NCBI GenBank assembly: GCA_928212115.1
Contig: CAKMRJ010005523.1
Span: 101,981,282 to 102,045,281, forward strand
Origin: Lactuca virosa
Lineage: Eukaryota; Streptophyta; Magnoliopsida; Asterales; Asteraceae
Length of the DNA: 64,000 bases
Direction of reading: 5' to 3'
Shown: in pieces, positions 31,641 to 42,710 of the stretch
How positions within the stretch are numbered: the stretch's first letter is position 1
Layout of the letters: every line of letters starts with the position of its first letter
Notes under the pieces: generated by a model
Seen by the model: only the letters and a program-made list of their open reading frames with translations
Told to the model about the DNA's origin: nothing
Database searches by the model: none
Made by a program: the position numbers and the translations under genes

Positions 31641-33924
31641 GAACACGTTGACGACAATCCATAGCCCCATCTGGAACTACTCATACTAACTCTGAAGTTG
31701 ATTGAAAAATCAACTGCTGCCCTTCCCGGAGTACATATAACAATCTATACATCGAACTATCAATCTCTTAGCAGTCGAATCTTGTCCTCAGCGACCCAAC
31801 CGTCTCGAAACTCAAATATTGGTACACCCGAAGAAACACAGACCATAATTGGAGTCATGTCCAACGGCCACCTACAGTGAAGACACTCATTCTCTCCTGA
31901 GCATATGTAACATGCATCATCTTGCTTTGTGCGTTGCCTTGACTACCACATGACCCCAGTCTCATAAATTCGGACCGCAGATCCCCATAACCTAAACTTC
32001 TGTACCATGTTAGATTGAGGATCCTCCCCACAGAATACCCAGTTCACCCCCACTTAGGGTTCGAACCATCGTCCATTGTCATACCAACAGACCACGCTTC
32101 AGACTGGCTCACCAAATGTACCATTCCCGACTCATGGAACGTACACGCAACACTTGATGTCCTCCGAGAAAATGAGCAAATAACCCCAAGTATCACGTAT
32201 CTCATATGAAAACCTCATAATCTTCCTAATGTCACTGCCTCTAAGTCACCCAAAATCTCATACCGACACACCATCGGACATCTCGACTGTCCCGAATTAG
32301 TTGCGACTCTCAACCTGAAAATAATGAACTATCATACACACCTCATCTCCTATTCCTCTACCAACCTTCCATCACGTGGATTATCATTGAAGCAAGAGAC
32401 CTCACTCTCATGGTTTTCATACAACGTAGACAACGAGGGCCGCCGCCCCAATATACTCCTCTTGATTACCTGGAACTGCTGCTAATATATGCCTTACTAC
32501 ACTCGACTAAGGCATATCCTTGTCCTCATCCATTTCAGTCCCCTGTGATGACTCTGGTGAAAATATCACAAATATATGCTACCCCACGGGGTTTACCTCT
32601 ATTCTCTGAAACCGGAAGCTAGTTATCTCCTTTGCTCCACACGAGAAGTGGAAATAGTGTAATTCTTGTCACAAAAAGTGACATCTCAACCATCGGCCGA
32701 TCACTCAACCCATACCGCAATCCTCCACAAGGAATTATCCCCACTTCTCCTTGAGTCCTGCGACTCCTACTGGCAGCTCGCCAGTCAGACACCTCGGGAT
32801 GTAAAGTCAATTTTCCTTGCAAGGAAAACTCTGTTGAAGCTCGACCGACATGGGCCTCTGGCCCCACAAACTACCATATCCACTCTCATTCTGAACAACC
32901 TTAGTGGGATAACTGGTAAAGACGGAATCACTCTCTGTTACACATCATGGTACCTAAACCATGTTATCTCCCCCTCAATCTGCTACTTAGAACCTCTCAA
33001 ATTCTCCCTGTTTCGAGTATGGGTCCTATGCTTTCAGTAGTACGGGCCCATACTACCTTCCACATCTACCCATACTTTCCACACGGATCATCCCATATTT
33101 ACTAAGTAGCTGCTCAACCTTCTCGATCAACCAATCCCATTACACATGCTCGCTTCCCAGTGAATGCTCACCTCTAAAGAGCGCACTCATTGACTAAAAA
33201 TTACTCCCTAGGCTCTCCTAGGTTCTCACGCTTCTCTGCCATCAGCTGCTGAAGAACTCCTCATGCTGCCAACCATCTACCTCCTGAATATCGTCATATT
33301 CACTTAGTAGTTGACTCCCATCATTCAAGAGTTCCACAAAGCACAAAGAAAGCAGTATTCGGGCATCGAATAACCTCCACCAGCACATAAAAGCACTCTA
33401 GCATAAAACACCACTTGTTCTATCCACAACTCAAAAGGCATCACCGAACTCAGGCAATCTCACCTCTCGTTGGTATCTAACTACTCTCTCAGTAGATTCC
33501 TCAAATGCAAATCTAGTTATCTCTCCTAGATTACTCTTCTACTCAAAGATCTCTCTAAAAGATTCCTGCTAGGTACTCCTACTCATCACATATATAGAGC
33601 AAATAGTAGATAATATCAATCACTATCATCCCATTGGCTAAGGCATCATGAATCCGGCAACTCTAGCTCTAAATTCATGAAATACCTAGCCTATTCTCTA
33701 GCATGCAACTCTAATATCTCATAAGTATCTTATAATATAAACAAGTAATGGTATTTTGGAAATTCACCGTTCGGCTCTGGCTGATTGTACACACCGCTTC
33801 GTCTTGTTTTCTCCCTAAAACTCTTAATCGTTTTAGAAAAATCAATTCTTTTTAGAAACATTTCTCCAATCCTCATTTTGAGTCCAGGCATACCCGATAA
33901 TACATCCGAATCCCTCAAACCAAG
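31641..33924 (-). mobile_element. Interior of minus-strand LTR element F, truncated by A
   Basis: This runs leftward from the reversed primer site at 33925 to the right edge of A. I recognise no Gag or Pol domain on the minus strand. The short frame 33730-33918 lies in the leader next to the primer site, and the frame 32619-32867 is unrecognised. The rest of F would lie left of A, outside this window. Confidence 0.55.
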
Positions 33925-33936
33925 GCTCTGATACCA
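33925..33936 (-). other. Primer-binding site of element F
   Basis: GCTCTGATACCA is the reverse complement of TGGTATCAGAGC, three bases from the LTR end at 33940. Confidence 0.88.
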
Positions 33937-34329
33937 ACTTGTAACACTCTAATTTTTCAAATAAAATTTTCATTTTTAAACCACATAAAAACACATTCTC
34001 ACATTTCTCAAAAACCACAAAATGTATAGTTGCTCAATACCCAAGAAATGAAATGTTTGATAATATCCAAGAATCCTCAAAACATAAACTCTAACTGGTG
34101 TGTACAATCAAGTCGGCGCCTTACCGTGATCCTGAGAGGACCCTCTGATCCATGTGTCTCAGTGAGGACCCTCCTGTCTCATAAATCAGGTTGGACCCTC
34201 CGGTCCTAACCAATAAAGCACAAAATAATATACAACATAAATCACTAAGACAAATGCATGATATCACATAACTCAGTATAAACATATAAGACCCTCCGGT
34301 CACACACTATCACTACTCAAGAAAGTATT

Positions 34330-34343
34330 GTGAGAAGACTCAC
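34330..34343 (-). promoter_or_regulatory. GTGAGT hairpin, LTR F
   Basis: On the minus strand GTGAGTCTTCTCAC: GTGAG pairs with CTCAC around a 4-nt loop, as in H and I. The preceding base pair reads ACG rather than AGG. Confidence 0.5.
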
Positions 34344-35227
34344 GTCGTATGTAAGCAACTAGATGTAGTACCCCACGAATAGTCTACACTCCGCCTACAT
34401 AATATAATCATTTCTAATTAACACTTTATAACCATAACTCTACAAAGTTAAGCTAACCCCTTATCTCACTCTCGAAAAAGTAGAAAGACTATTTTAACCC
34501 TCCATGATCTCCATAACTCATGTCTTGACCAAACCTTAAAAGTCAACGGAAGTCAACGCTCGAGTCAACAGTCCATGTTGACCCAACTCGTCGAGTGCAC
34601 CTATGCGACTCGTCGAGTTCTTTTGTTCTCTCTGAAGTATCAGGTAAATCCAACTCAACTCGTCGAGTTGTCTCATCAACTCGTCGAGTTGTAGCGCGTC
34701 CAATCTATCAGGGAAAACCCTAACCGACTTGTCGAGTTGGCTCATCCACTCGTCGAGTCCCTTAAGTCCATTTCTCATTTAGACGATTTTAAGCAAAACT
34801 AAAGCCCCACACTCTAGATCTAGCCTCCCAAGGCTGAAATACCACGTAAAGCTGCAAACTTTATGTCCATACATGGCAGCTAGGACTCAAAGTGCCAATA
34901 AAAAGCTCTATGGAGGGATTAATGCATAAAACTTGGCCAATAGCTTGATAAAGCTTGAATCTTTAGGCCTAAGGAACCTCACACTGCCAAGATCTGAAGT
35001 TTCAACTTCATGGCATGCTCAAACAACTCAAAGGCTCAAAAGGAAGATTGAAATGGCCACAAACTCCCTAAGGAAGAGATCTAACCAAACGATGATCAAA
35101 TTGATAGCTTTTTACCTCCAAAAAGTAGCTACCACTGAAAGTACACCAGATCCAGAGGCTTCTTCTCTTTCTAAGCCTTATGCTCTTCTATCTTCTTCAA
35201 AGAATGCACCAAAACACACACTTTTAG

Positions 35228-35229
<2 letters not shown>

Positions 35230-35265
<36 letters not shown>

Positions 35266-35266
35266 T
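35230..35266. repeat. CT/CA microsatellite in LTR F
   Basis: A run of CT dinucleotides followed directly by a run of CA. Confidence 0.95.
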
Positions 35267-35340
35267 GATGATACCATCTCGTTTAGGGTTTCTATCAGAG
35301 TGTTAAAGTGATAAGGTAGGCAGAAATGAAGACTTAAGGT

Positions 35341-35354
35341 CCTTTAAATAGGGC
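35341..35354 (-). promoter_or_regulatory. TATA region of LTR F
   Basis: On the minus strand GCCCTATTTAAAGG, after a CCCTAATTTT word and the palindrome cluster. G and H have the same order. Confidence 0.6.
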
Positions 35355-35553
35355 ACAAATCCTGAAAATTAGGGTTTTCACACTAAACTCCTACTCGTCG
35401 AGTTGGGGTCCTCCAACTCATCGAGTACACTCTAAAAATCATGCGGCCCTCTCAACTGGTACACAATGAGTATGGACCAACCAACTCATCGAGTAGGTCC
35501 TATATTGTGAATGAAGTTCTCAAGTTCTGCATCGAAGAAATCGGTGTGTTACA

Positions 35554-35881
35554 GTTTTTCTATTTTATTAAATTTCACACCATATTTTAAGGTAATATTT
35601 GCAATAAATGTAGTAATAATTGGATATTAATTTAACTAATAAACTTACATTTTAATTTCAGAATTTTCAAAATTAAAGCTCATTAGTTTATTTTTCTTTA
35701 TTTAAATTATTTGTTTAAATTTAAAACATAAAAAACATTTCCATTATAATAAATCAGTATTTTTCTTAGTTTCTTATAAATTCAAAATTCTCAAATATTT
35801 TGATCTTTATATTTAACTTTATTTTTTTAAATTAAACCATGTAATACATGAGTCTCACAACTAGTGTGTGTGTGTGTGTGT

Positions 35882-35927
<46 letters not shown>

Positions 35928-36667
35928 AACTAAAAATGCAAAAATTCATTACTTCTTATCTTATTTCTATTGATATACACTATATTCATATATGATTACA
36001 AGTGTATTTTGATTTATTACCTATAAAGAATTTAATTAAAAAGTAATTCAATAAAATTATAAAACTACATTGTCATTTGTTCATTTATACTTATTGATTT
36101 ATCAATAAAAATGTGTAAATAAAATGTTTCAAGAAAAAAATCTTGTTTATTTTATTTTTTTCAAATTGAAAGAAAATCTAATAAAAGTTATTTTTGTATC
36201 GCGTTAAAAAAACCAATTAATTTTTTTTAGGTAACTAATAATATTGTTATAGTTAAAGAAATTATCAATTTTATTTTGTCATTTGTCACATTTTCATTCA
36301 ATTTGCCTAATATCTTTTTGTGGTTACTTTGAATTATTTTTTTTTTTCAAATTTGATTTTATGAGTTTTTCTATTTCATTAAATTACATATAATATGTTA
36401 ATGTAATAATTGTACTAAATGTACTAATAAATGGAATTTAATTTCACTAATAAACTTATCTTTTAATTTCAAAATTCCCAAAATTAAAGCTCATTAGTTT
36501 ATTTTCTTTATTTAAATTATTTGTTTAAATTTAAAAGATAAAAAATATTTCCATTTTAATAAATCATTATTTTTCTTATTTCTTATAAATTCAAAATTCT
36601 CAAATATTTTGATATTTATATTTAACTTTATTTTTAAATTAATCCATGTAATAGATGTGTCTCAAAA

Positions 36668-36718
<51 letters not shown>

Positions 36719-36726
36719 TACACACA
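35554..36726. repeat. AT-rich intergenic DNA with a 300-bp direct repeat
   Basis: About 35565-35880 is repeated at 36363-36675 with small indels (shared landmarks: AAAGCTCATTAGTTTATTTT, TTCTTATAAATTCAAAATTC). Each copy runs into a TA microsatellite. A short related piece (ACTAAAAATGCAAAAATTCAT) occurs at 35929 and again near 38861. No coding frame. Confidence 0.75.
35867..35922. repeat. GT and TA microsatellites
   Basis: A GT run (about 35867-35880) followed by a TA run (35885-35922). Confidence 0.95.
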
Positions 36727-37046
36727 TATATATAGAGCTAGGTTCAAATGTTTTAACTAAGTATTGTGTTATTGTATGCATAAATGTAGGCCAATCAAAA
36801 TTAAATAATTAAATAAATAAATAAGGGTAATTTAGTAATTTGCTTAATAAATTCCAAAAATAATCCCTATAATCATGGTATCTCCAGTTTAAATCTCGTT
36901 CTCCTCTTTATCTAAAAACCGATTCTGAATAACCTAAATTGAACAAATTGACACCAGCGACCCTTCATCGCATTCTTCATAGATCGGGAGAGGGAAGAAT
37001 CGAGCGATCAAGCATCGAACAGAGGTGCTCTTGGTGGTGGTAATCG

Positions 37047-38152
37047 ATGTTCTCCCTTTCTTCCTTACTGATCATCACGTCTTCTTCCTTACTTCGAATG
37101 TCGATTTCTTCCCCCATCGCGTACGGTTCTACTGTGTTGATTTCTGCGTTTTTTTTTTCAATAAGAACCTATTTCTGCAAAGTTGGAGATGTCGTGGATT
37201 ACGCAAGCCCGGAGGTGGGTTCTTACGCCCAAGATAGAATTCTTACCGCAGATTCAGTTCTCGATAGGTCCATAATCGACCCCGACGATCCAGATTCCGA
37301 ATCCGTTGAAACGATCAGAGGCGAAATCGAGATCAGTATCTGTACATCGACTCATAGTCTCAGCCGCTTTAGTGGCACTGGAAGCAACATCATCGAGCCT
37401 GAATTCATAAATCATGGCAAGTTTCTTACTTTTCTGGATTTATTATACTAAAAAGACATTGTTAAGTGTTGTTTCATTTTGACTTAGTGAACCTAATGGG
37501 TACAATGCAATGTCTTTCATAGTTTCACTCATCATAACGTATGATGTAGTTATTGATATTTTCTCACAAATCTTTAAAAAAACAGGAATTATTAAAACAA
37601 TCTACCAAACATTTTCTCCATTATTTTTAGTATACAGGTTCTGATTGTAATTCGTTATGCATTTCTGAAAACAGGACTACTTCGGTGGACTCAATTCAGA
37701 CTTCAATGGGTTGACCATAAAATGTCAAAGAACAGAACAAAAGCTCAAGAACCATTTTTAAGGTTTTAAATTCATATTTCAATGGTTTTTCTTTCATTTT
37801 CTTATATATATTTTAAACATTATTTATCGATTTTGTTGTTAAAGAAGGAAGGTGACATACAATATGTTACAGGAGGCCAGCTATATCCTGCCCAGGTGAG
37901 TTTTTACTTGCATTTGGTATTTGACAATTACATAAATTTGTTGCTGGCTTAATATCTTTCTTGTTATTTCAGATCCTGTTTGGCTTTCTGTACATTGTGA
38001 ATCTTGGAATAATCTTATTCATTTATGTAGATGATTCAATGGATGATATTGGTGAGATTCCAATTCTATTGGAATGGAATGACGAATTCCAATTCTGTTG
38101 GAATGGAATGACGAATTCCAATTCTGTTGGAATCACAGAAGTTGATGCTTGA
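37047..38152 (+). pseudogene. Gene-like fragment carried inside the inverted-repeat element
   Basis: A 134-residue frame (37047-37451) has mixed composition with a Ser/Asp-rich middle (RSIIDPDDPDSESVETIRGE), unlike the AT-rich flanks. Plausible splice sites follow: TTACAG before GAGGCCAGC (37874), CCCAG|GTGAGT (37897) and TTATTTCAG (37973). A last frame 37961-38152 ends at a stop after a 29-bp repeat. I do not recognise the protein. The pattern fits a host gene piece captured by a transposon, or a non-coding transcript of the element. Confidence 0.35.
38058..38133 (+). repeat. 29-bp tandem repeat, about 2.6 copies
   Basis: The unit contains ATTCCAATTCT, TTGGAATGGAATGACGA; ATTCCAA and TTGGAAT are inverted, so each unit can fold. 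Confidence 0.85.
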
Positions 38153-38738
38153 AGAACGGACCACATTATTCTTTTAGAATGTATTATTCGTTGTTAGATT
38201 TTGATGTTTTCTTCCCCGTTTTGATTGTTTTTTTAGTTTTATTCTTTAACAATAAATGTAATTCTTAACAATTGTTACCCGTATTCTATAAGAAGTAATG
38301 CATTTTTTGTTATTATTCTTCAATTGATTGTTCAAGATTTTGTTATTCTACAAGAAGTTGTTATTCTTCAAGAAGTTTTTAAAGTCATCATCAAGAAATA
38401 AGTTTAAGAATATTTTTATTATTTATGGTTCAAGAATATTTTTATTTTTGAATATACTCATAAACATATTCTATCAGAATGTCCGAATTAAAAGAATTAT
38501 AATTCGTAAAATCGGATTTTTAAAATTTATAGAATCTATGATCCCTTAAAAAATGCAATTTTCCTTCATTAAATCTATATTAATTGAATAAATTACCCTT
38601 CTAATTAATTAAGATGATTTTTTCAATTATATTTAATTCAATAATATATATTAATCATTTTCTTAAAATAAGTAAATTTGATTGGCCCACATTTATACTT
38701 ACAATAACATAATAATTACTTTAAACAAAATAACATAA

Positions 38739-38740
<2 letters not shown>

Positions 38741-38825
<85 letters not shown>

Positions 38826-38830
38826 GGTGG
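38741..38830. repeat. TA then GT microsatellite
   Basis: About 75 bp of TA dinucleotide followed by a GT/GGGT-rich stretch. Confidence 0.95.
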
Positions 38831-40384
38831 GTGTGTGTGTGATAGGGTTTCACAAAAAAACTAAAAATGCAAAAATTCATAACTTTTTAACATATTTCCA
38901 TTGATTTTAAATTCGATAATTTTTGTTTTTTTTTTTTTTTTTTGATGTGTTAAATTGACATTGTAAATCTATGCAGATTCACAGTATGAATCTATGTGCG
39001 GATTCACAGTGTGAACGGAATTGATAAAAAAGTAAATTATTTTTTATCTAATTTGATATTAATGGAAAGATGAGAAAAAGTTATGTATTTAAATATTTTT
39101 AGATTTTTTTTAAGATAAGTAATAAACTTTAAAACTTGAAAATATAATGGTTTTTTGATTGTAAGGATTAAAATATTACTTGTTGAGCTTATTTATATAT
39201 GTATGTGTACGTCGTGTTTATTTTGTAAAACGAAAAAAAAAATGATATTAGTTATGATTGTCGGTACATTGAACGCTTTGAGTTATGGAGCGCCTGGGAG
39301 CCATTTACTTGGCGAATCCATGATTCTATTCTCTTTCTTTAAATATTTTTATAAAGTTGAAAAGATATATTTTGTGATATGATGGTGATTAACTCAAATA
39401 TCATATAGAACTTGACCATTCCTTATTCTCCAACCATAACTAAAATTATTATGATAGTGAGTTATTCTATGATTTCTAAAATTTTGAGCTTATTTGTTTT
39501 TAAAATCTCACACGCCCACATGGACTTAATATTGTGATAACCCCACTATATATTTAATATATACAAATTATAAGTCACAACTTATGTTTTACTAATACAT
39601 TTATCTATGGTTTTAATGAACTGATCGGAGGTTATTTCACTAGTTTATTGGTTTTCAGGTTTGCATTTTATATACGGCTTAGAGTAATAGCTTTATTCAA
39701 CTTTGAATTATGTTATATAATCTTTTTTTTTTTTCAAATGTGAATCTTCTAATTGATTATTTAATTCAAATGTGAATCTTGTTATTAATTATTTAATTCA
39801 ATTTAGAAATATATAATATAATTTTATTCTATTATGAATCTTACAATCATTGATTTTTCATGGTTAAACGTTAATTGTTGATTGAAAAGTGTATTTTTTG
39901 ACACGAGGTAAAAAATATATTAAAAATATTTTAGCAAGACGCTAACAAAAGAAATTATAAAATTATAGCAAAAGCAAGATTATAAAGCCAATTTTATTTT
40001 ATTTTACATATCCCCGTTTCATACAAATGCAGAAAACGGATGAGAAACAATATCATCAAAGATGTGTTCTTTTCTCAATTTATTCACCTTATGCAAGGTT
40101 ATCGCGGAACTTCCAAATAGCTAAAAATGTAATAACAATTGCAATATTGAAGCCAATCAATTACTTGAAAAACTCTATGGTATCCAAAGCCTTAACTGCA
40201 CACAAAGAAGTTCATTTCCAAAGGATCAACCCGCCTTTCTCTATTGCTCAGTATTTTGTTGCAAATGATGTGGTTCCGTTTAAAAATTTGGGGGTAAATC
40301 TATCAAAGATCTCCATGTTCAAGGATACTTGTTAGATAATATATGATCCTAAAGGGTCATACTAACAACATAATTATGCAAATA
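38831..40384. other. AT-rich intergenic DNA, no gene recognised
   Basis: It contains a poly-T run near 38926-38943 and a pair of GATTCACAGT words near 38980-39010. The frames 39155-39382 (75 residues) and 40027-40335 (102 residues) have no recognisable domain, and their base composition matches the surroundings. The second is less AT-rich and could be an old coding fragment. Confidence 0.45.
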
Positions 40385-40636
40385 ACCTTCGTCCCATAAT
40401 TATCGTCTATTTTTTACTTTTGAAGTGTTTATTCATCAACTTTGACCTTAAATATTTGTATTTGTGTTATATATTACTTGATGAAACTTATAACAACGAA
40501 AATACATTTAAAACACAATTCATTCATATACTTTGCATCAAGTATTATATCTCTAAAACAAAAATATTTAAGGTTAAAGTTGAAAAATAAAGACTTTAAA
40601 AGTCAAAAGTGGACAATAAATTTGGGACGGATGTAG
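40385..40636. mobile_element. Stowaway-like MITE
   Basis: A 252-bp element. The left end (CTTCGTCCCATAATTATCG ... CAACTTTGACCTTAAATATTT) is the imperfect inverse of the right end (AAATATTTAAGGTTAAAGTTG ... GGGACGGATGTAG). It is flanked by TA on both sides. The CTCCGTCCC-like terminus and TA target fit Stowaway/Tc1-mariner MITEs. No coding capacity. Confidence 0.75.
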
Positions 40637-40842
40637 TATTATTTATGAGAATTTAATCATTGATAAATAAATATAACTCCTAATTTCGTAATTACATTAT
40701 ATTTAGAATTTAAAAAGCTCTAACTCTATCCGGCGATTTCGAACCTGAGAATTCCGACGAGTTCAAACGTCGTCGTTATCCTTTTTCTTCTTTCGTTCTC
40801 TGATTACTGCAACTAGTTGGAAGCTGATTACAAATTCGTCTG
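40637..40842 (+). other. Probable 5' untranslated region of the LINE
   Basis: AT-rich DNA turning more GC-rich from about 40730 (TATCCGGCGATTTCGAACC), just before the LINE ORF1 start. The exact start of the LINE cannot be fixed. Confidence 0.4.
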
Positions 40843-40986
40843 ATGGGTGAGGCGAAGTGGGAATGACGTTCTGGCATATCCAAGAAAAAGCAGCGTAGTG
40901 GTCGGAAGAAACTAGTAGAAGAGAATACCCATCATCAAGATTTTAAGTCTGTGAATCTTATTTCGGTATCTTATCACCTTACAAAT

Positions 40987-41008
40987 CCCCCCCCCCCCCC
41001 CCCCCCCC
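40987..41008 (+). repeat. Run of 22 C inside LINE ORF1
   Basis: An uninterrupted C run just before the solo LTR insertion site, probably a later expansion in dead sequence or an assembly artefact. Confidence 0.95.
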
Positions 41009-41083
41009 GACAAGCGAATCACATGTAACGCCCCGATTCTCAGGTATTATTATTATGGATTTAATTCTTAAGTTTCAAGATCT

Positions 41084-41184
41084 ACTCGACGAGTTGGATG
41101 CCCTGACTCGTCGAGTAGCAGCAGGATTGGGCCACGTGTTTAAGTGACCTACTCGCCGAGTCCAAGTAGGGACTCGACGAGTAG
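41084..41184 (+). repeat. ACTCGACGAGT palindrome cluster upstream of TATA, LTR G
   Basis: ACTCGACGAGT (41084), ACTCGTCGAGT (41106), ACTCGCCGAGT (41151) and ACTCGACGAGT (41172). A second cluster of related words lies at 41774-41939. Confidence 0.9.
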
Positions 41185-41222
41185 GAGCTGGATGATGAAA
41201 CCCTAATTTTCATGGTTTTGCA

Positions 41223-41233
41223 CCCTATTTAAG
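41223..41233 (+). promoter_or_regulatory. TATA region of LTR G
   Basis: CCTATTTAAGG follows AACCCTAATTTT and the palindrome cluster, as in H and F. Confidence 0.6.
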
Positions 41234-42109
41234 GATCACTTATTCCCCTCAGCCTCTCTTACAGCCTCCCTTGAGTTCAGAAACCCTAATTTGTGCTTAC
41301 TCTCCATATTTGTGTGTTTCTAAGCTTGGAAGAAGGGTCTTGGAGTAAAGAGCTTGGAATTCAAGAAGTTTGGAGCAAGGGGTTGTTGTAGATCCGGATT
41401 CTACCCCATCATGGTATCGTTTTTGGAGGTAACAAGTTGTTACCTTGGCTCTCCTTTAGCTAGATCTCTTCACTATCGGGTTTAGAGCCCTTTTTAGGGT
41501 TATTATGGTGGTATTCCGATTTGGGTCAAGATCTGAGGTTTGCAACCTCAGATCTGGACTCCTTTAGCCCCTCACTGTCATAAAGTTTCAGTCTTGTCAA
41601 GCCACGACCTTCCCCTTACCTTAAAACACTCCTTTAGCTTGTTTTCGGTCATTATCATCTTGCATGCACGTAAAGTTTGCAACTTTACGTGGTAAGCACA
41701 CCTAGGAGCTTAGATCTGCAATATGGAGCCTTTGCATGGCTTAAAAGCACCTATATGAATGAAGGAACAAAGGGACTCGGCGAATCCTATGAAGATGGCC
41801 TTGGGCTTGGCGAGTCGTATGAACAACTTGGCGAGTCCAATGAAGATTGTCGCAGACTCGACGAGGCAGTAGAGTGACTCGGCGAGTGGACGAATTATGC
41901 AAGGAACTCGGCGAGTGGCTGGTTGTACTCGACGAGTTCAAGTCAACATGGACTGTTGACCTTGGCAGTTGACTTTGACTTTGACCAAGGGTTGACTTTT
42001 GAGCTTTGGGGGCATTTTGGGAATTTATGAACATGGTTGTATGGCGAATATAGGTAGTGGAGTTTTTGGCAGCGGTCAGAGAGTTACAGTACTCAGCACT
42101 ACTAGCGAG

Positions 42110-42124
42110 GTGAGTTATCCTCAC
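42110..42124 (+). promoter_or_regulatory. GTGAGT hairpin, LTR G
   Basis: GAG|GTGAGTTATCCTCAC: a donor-like word whose GTGAG pairs with CTCAC around a 5-nt loop. Confidence 0.5.
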
Positions 42125-42641
42125 TATATCAACAGGGTCTAAGGCACCAAGGCAGGTCCTTTATGGATTTGTATCCGAATTATTGCATGATATGTTATTG
42201 TTCAGCATCCTAGTAGTTTGGATGGTGATATGCTTATGCTTAGTGACCTGGTTTGGTCGGTACCCTGGTTATAATATTATGCTATGTTAATGACCTGGGT
42301 AGGTCGGTGTCCTGGTTATAGGATGTTGTTATGCTATTTGATCTGCTAGATCTGTTTGACTGTTATTATGATAATGTATGATATGTATGTGCACATGTTT
42401 GTTTGATTGGGGGTTGGGTTGAGGTGGTCCTGCTTTGTGCTGAAGGCCAACATACCCAGGGCGGACCGGATATACTACAAACCCAAAATGGTATGGTAGT
42501 CAGACCGAAGGCCCGACGAGCGGTCCGAATAGGCTGAAGGCCCTGAGAGGCGGTCCAGACGTGCCGAAGGCTCGGAGAGCAGTCCAGATAGACTAAAGGC
42601 CTGCGAGGCGGTCCAGTCAGGCTGAAGGCTCATGATGCATG

Positions 42642-42643
<2 letters not shown>

Positions 42644-42705
<62 letters not shown>
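42644..42705. repeat. TA microsatellite in LTR G
   Basis: About 60 bp of pure TA dinucleotide. Confidence 0.95.

Positions 42706-42710
<5 letters not shown>

Larger units (their letters stand above)
33940..35553 (-). repeat. 5' LTR of element F, minus strand
   Basis: The 1614-bp block begins TGTAACACTC and ends GGTGTGTTACA, i.e. TGTAACA...TGTTACA on the minus strand. It has ACTCGTCGAGT-type words at 35393-35490 and 34586-34760, a TATA region at 35341-35354, a GTGAG/CTCAC hairpin at 34330-34343 and GACCCTCCGGTC-type words at 34136-34300. It is close kin of LTRs G and H. Confidence 0.85.
36727..38748. mobile_element. ~2-kb terminal-inverted-repeat element between TA microsatellites
   Basis: The left end (TATATAGAGCTAGGTTCAAA ... 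TGTAGGCCAATCAAA, to 36800) is the imperfect reverse complement of the right end (TTTGATTGGCCCACATTTAT ... CATATATATA, 38677-38748). Both ends merge into TA runs, so the target was probably TA-rich and the exact ends and duplication cannot be fixed. No transposase is seen; the interior holds gene-like sequence. A DNA transposon of a mariner-like or Mutator-like non-autonomous type is possible. Confidence 0.65.

Noticed and set aside
39155..40335. Host genes at 39155-39382 and 40027-40335
   Set aside because: No recognisable domain, AT-rich composition like the flanks, no clear exon structure; kept only as unassigned.
40987..41008. Poly-C run as the start of a G-quadruplex regulatory element
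   Set aside because: A single homopolymer in dead LINE coding sequence; slippage or sequencing error explains it more simply.
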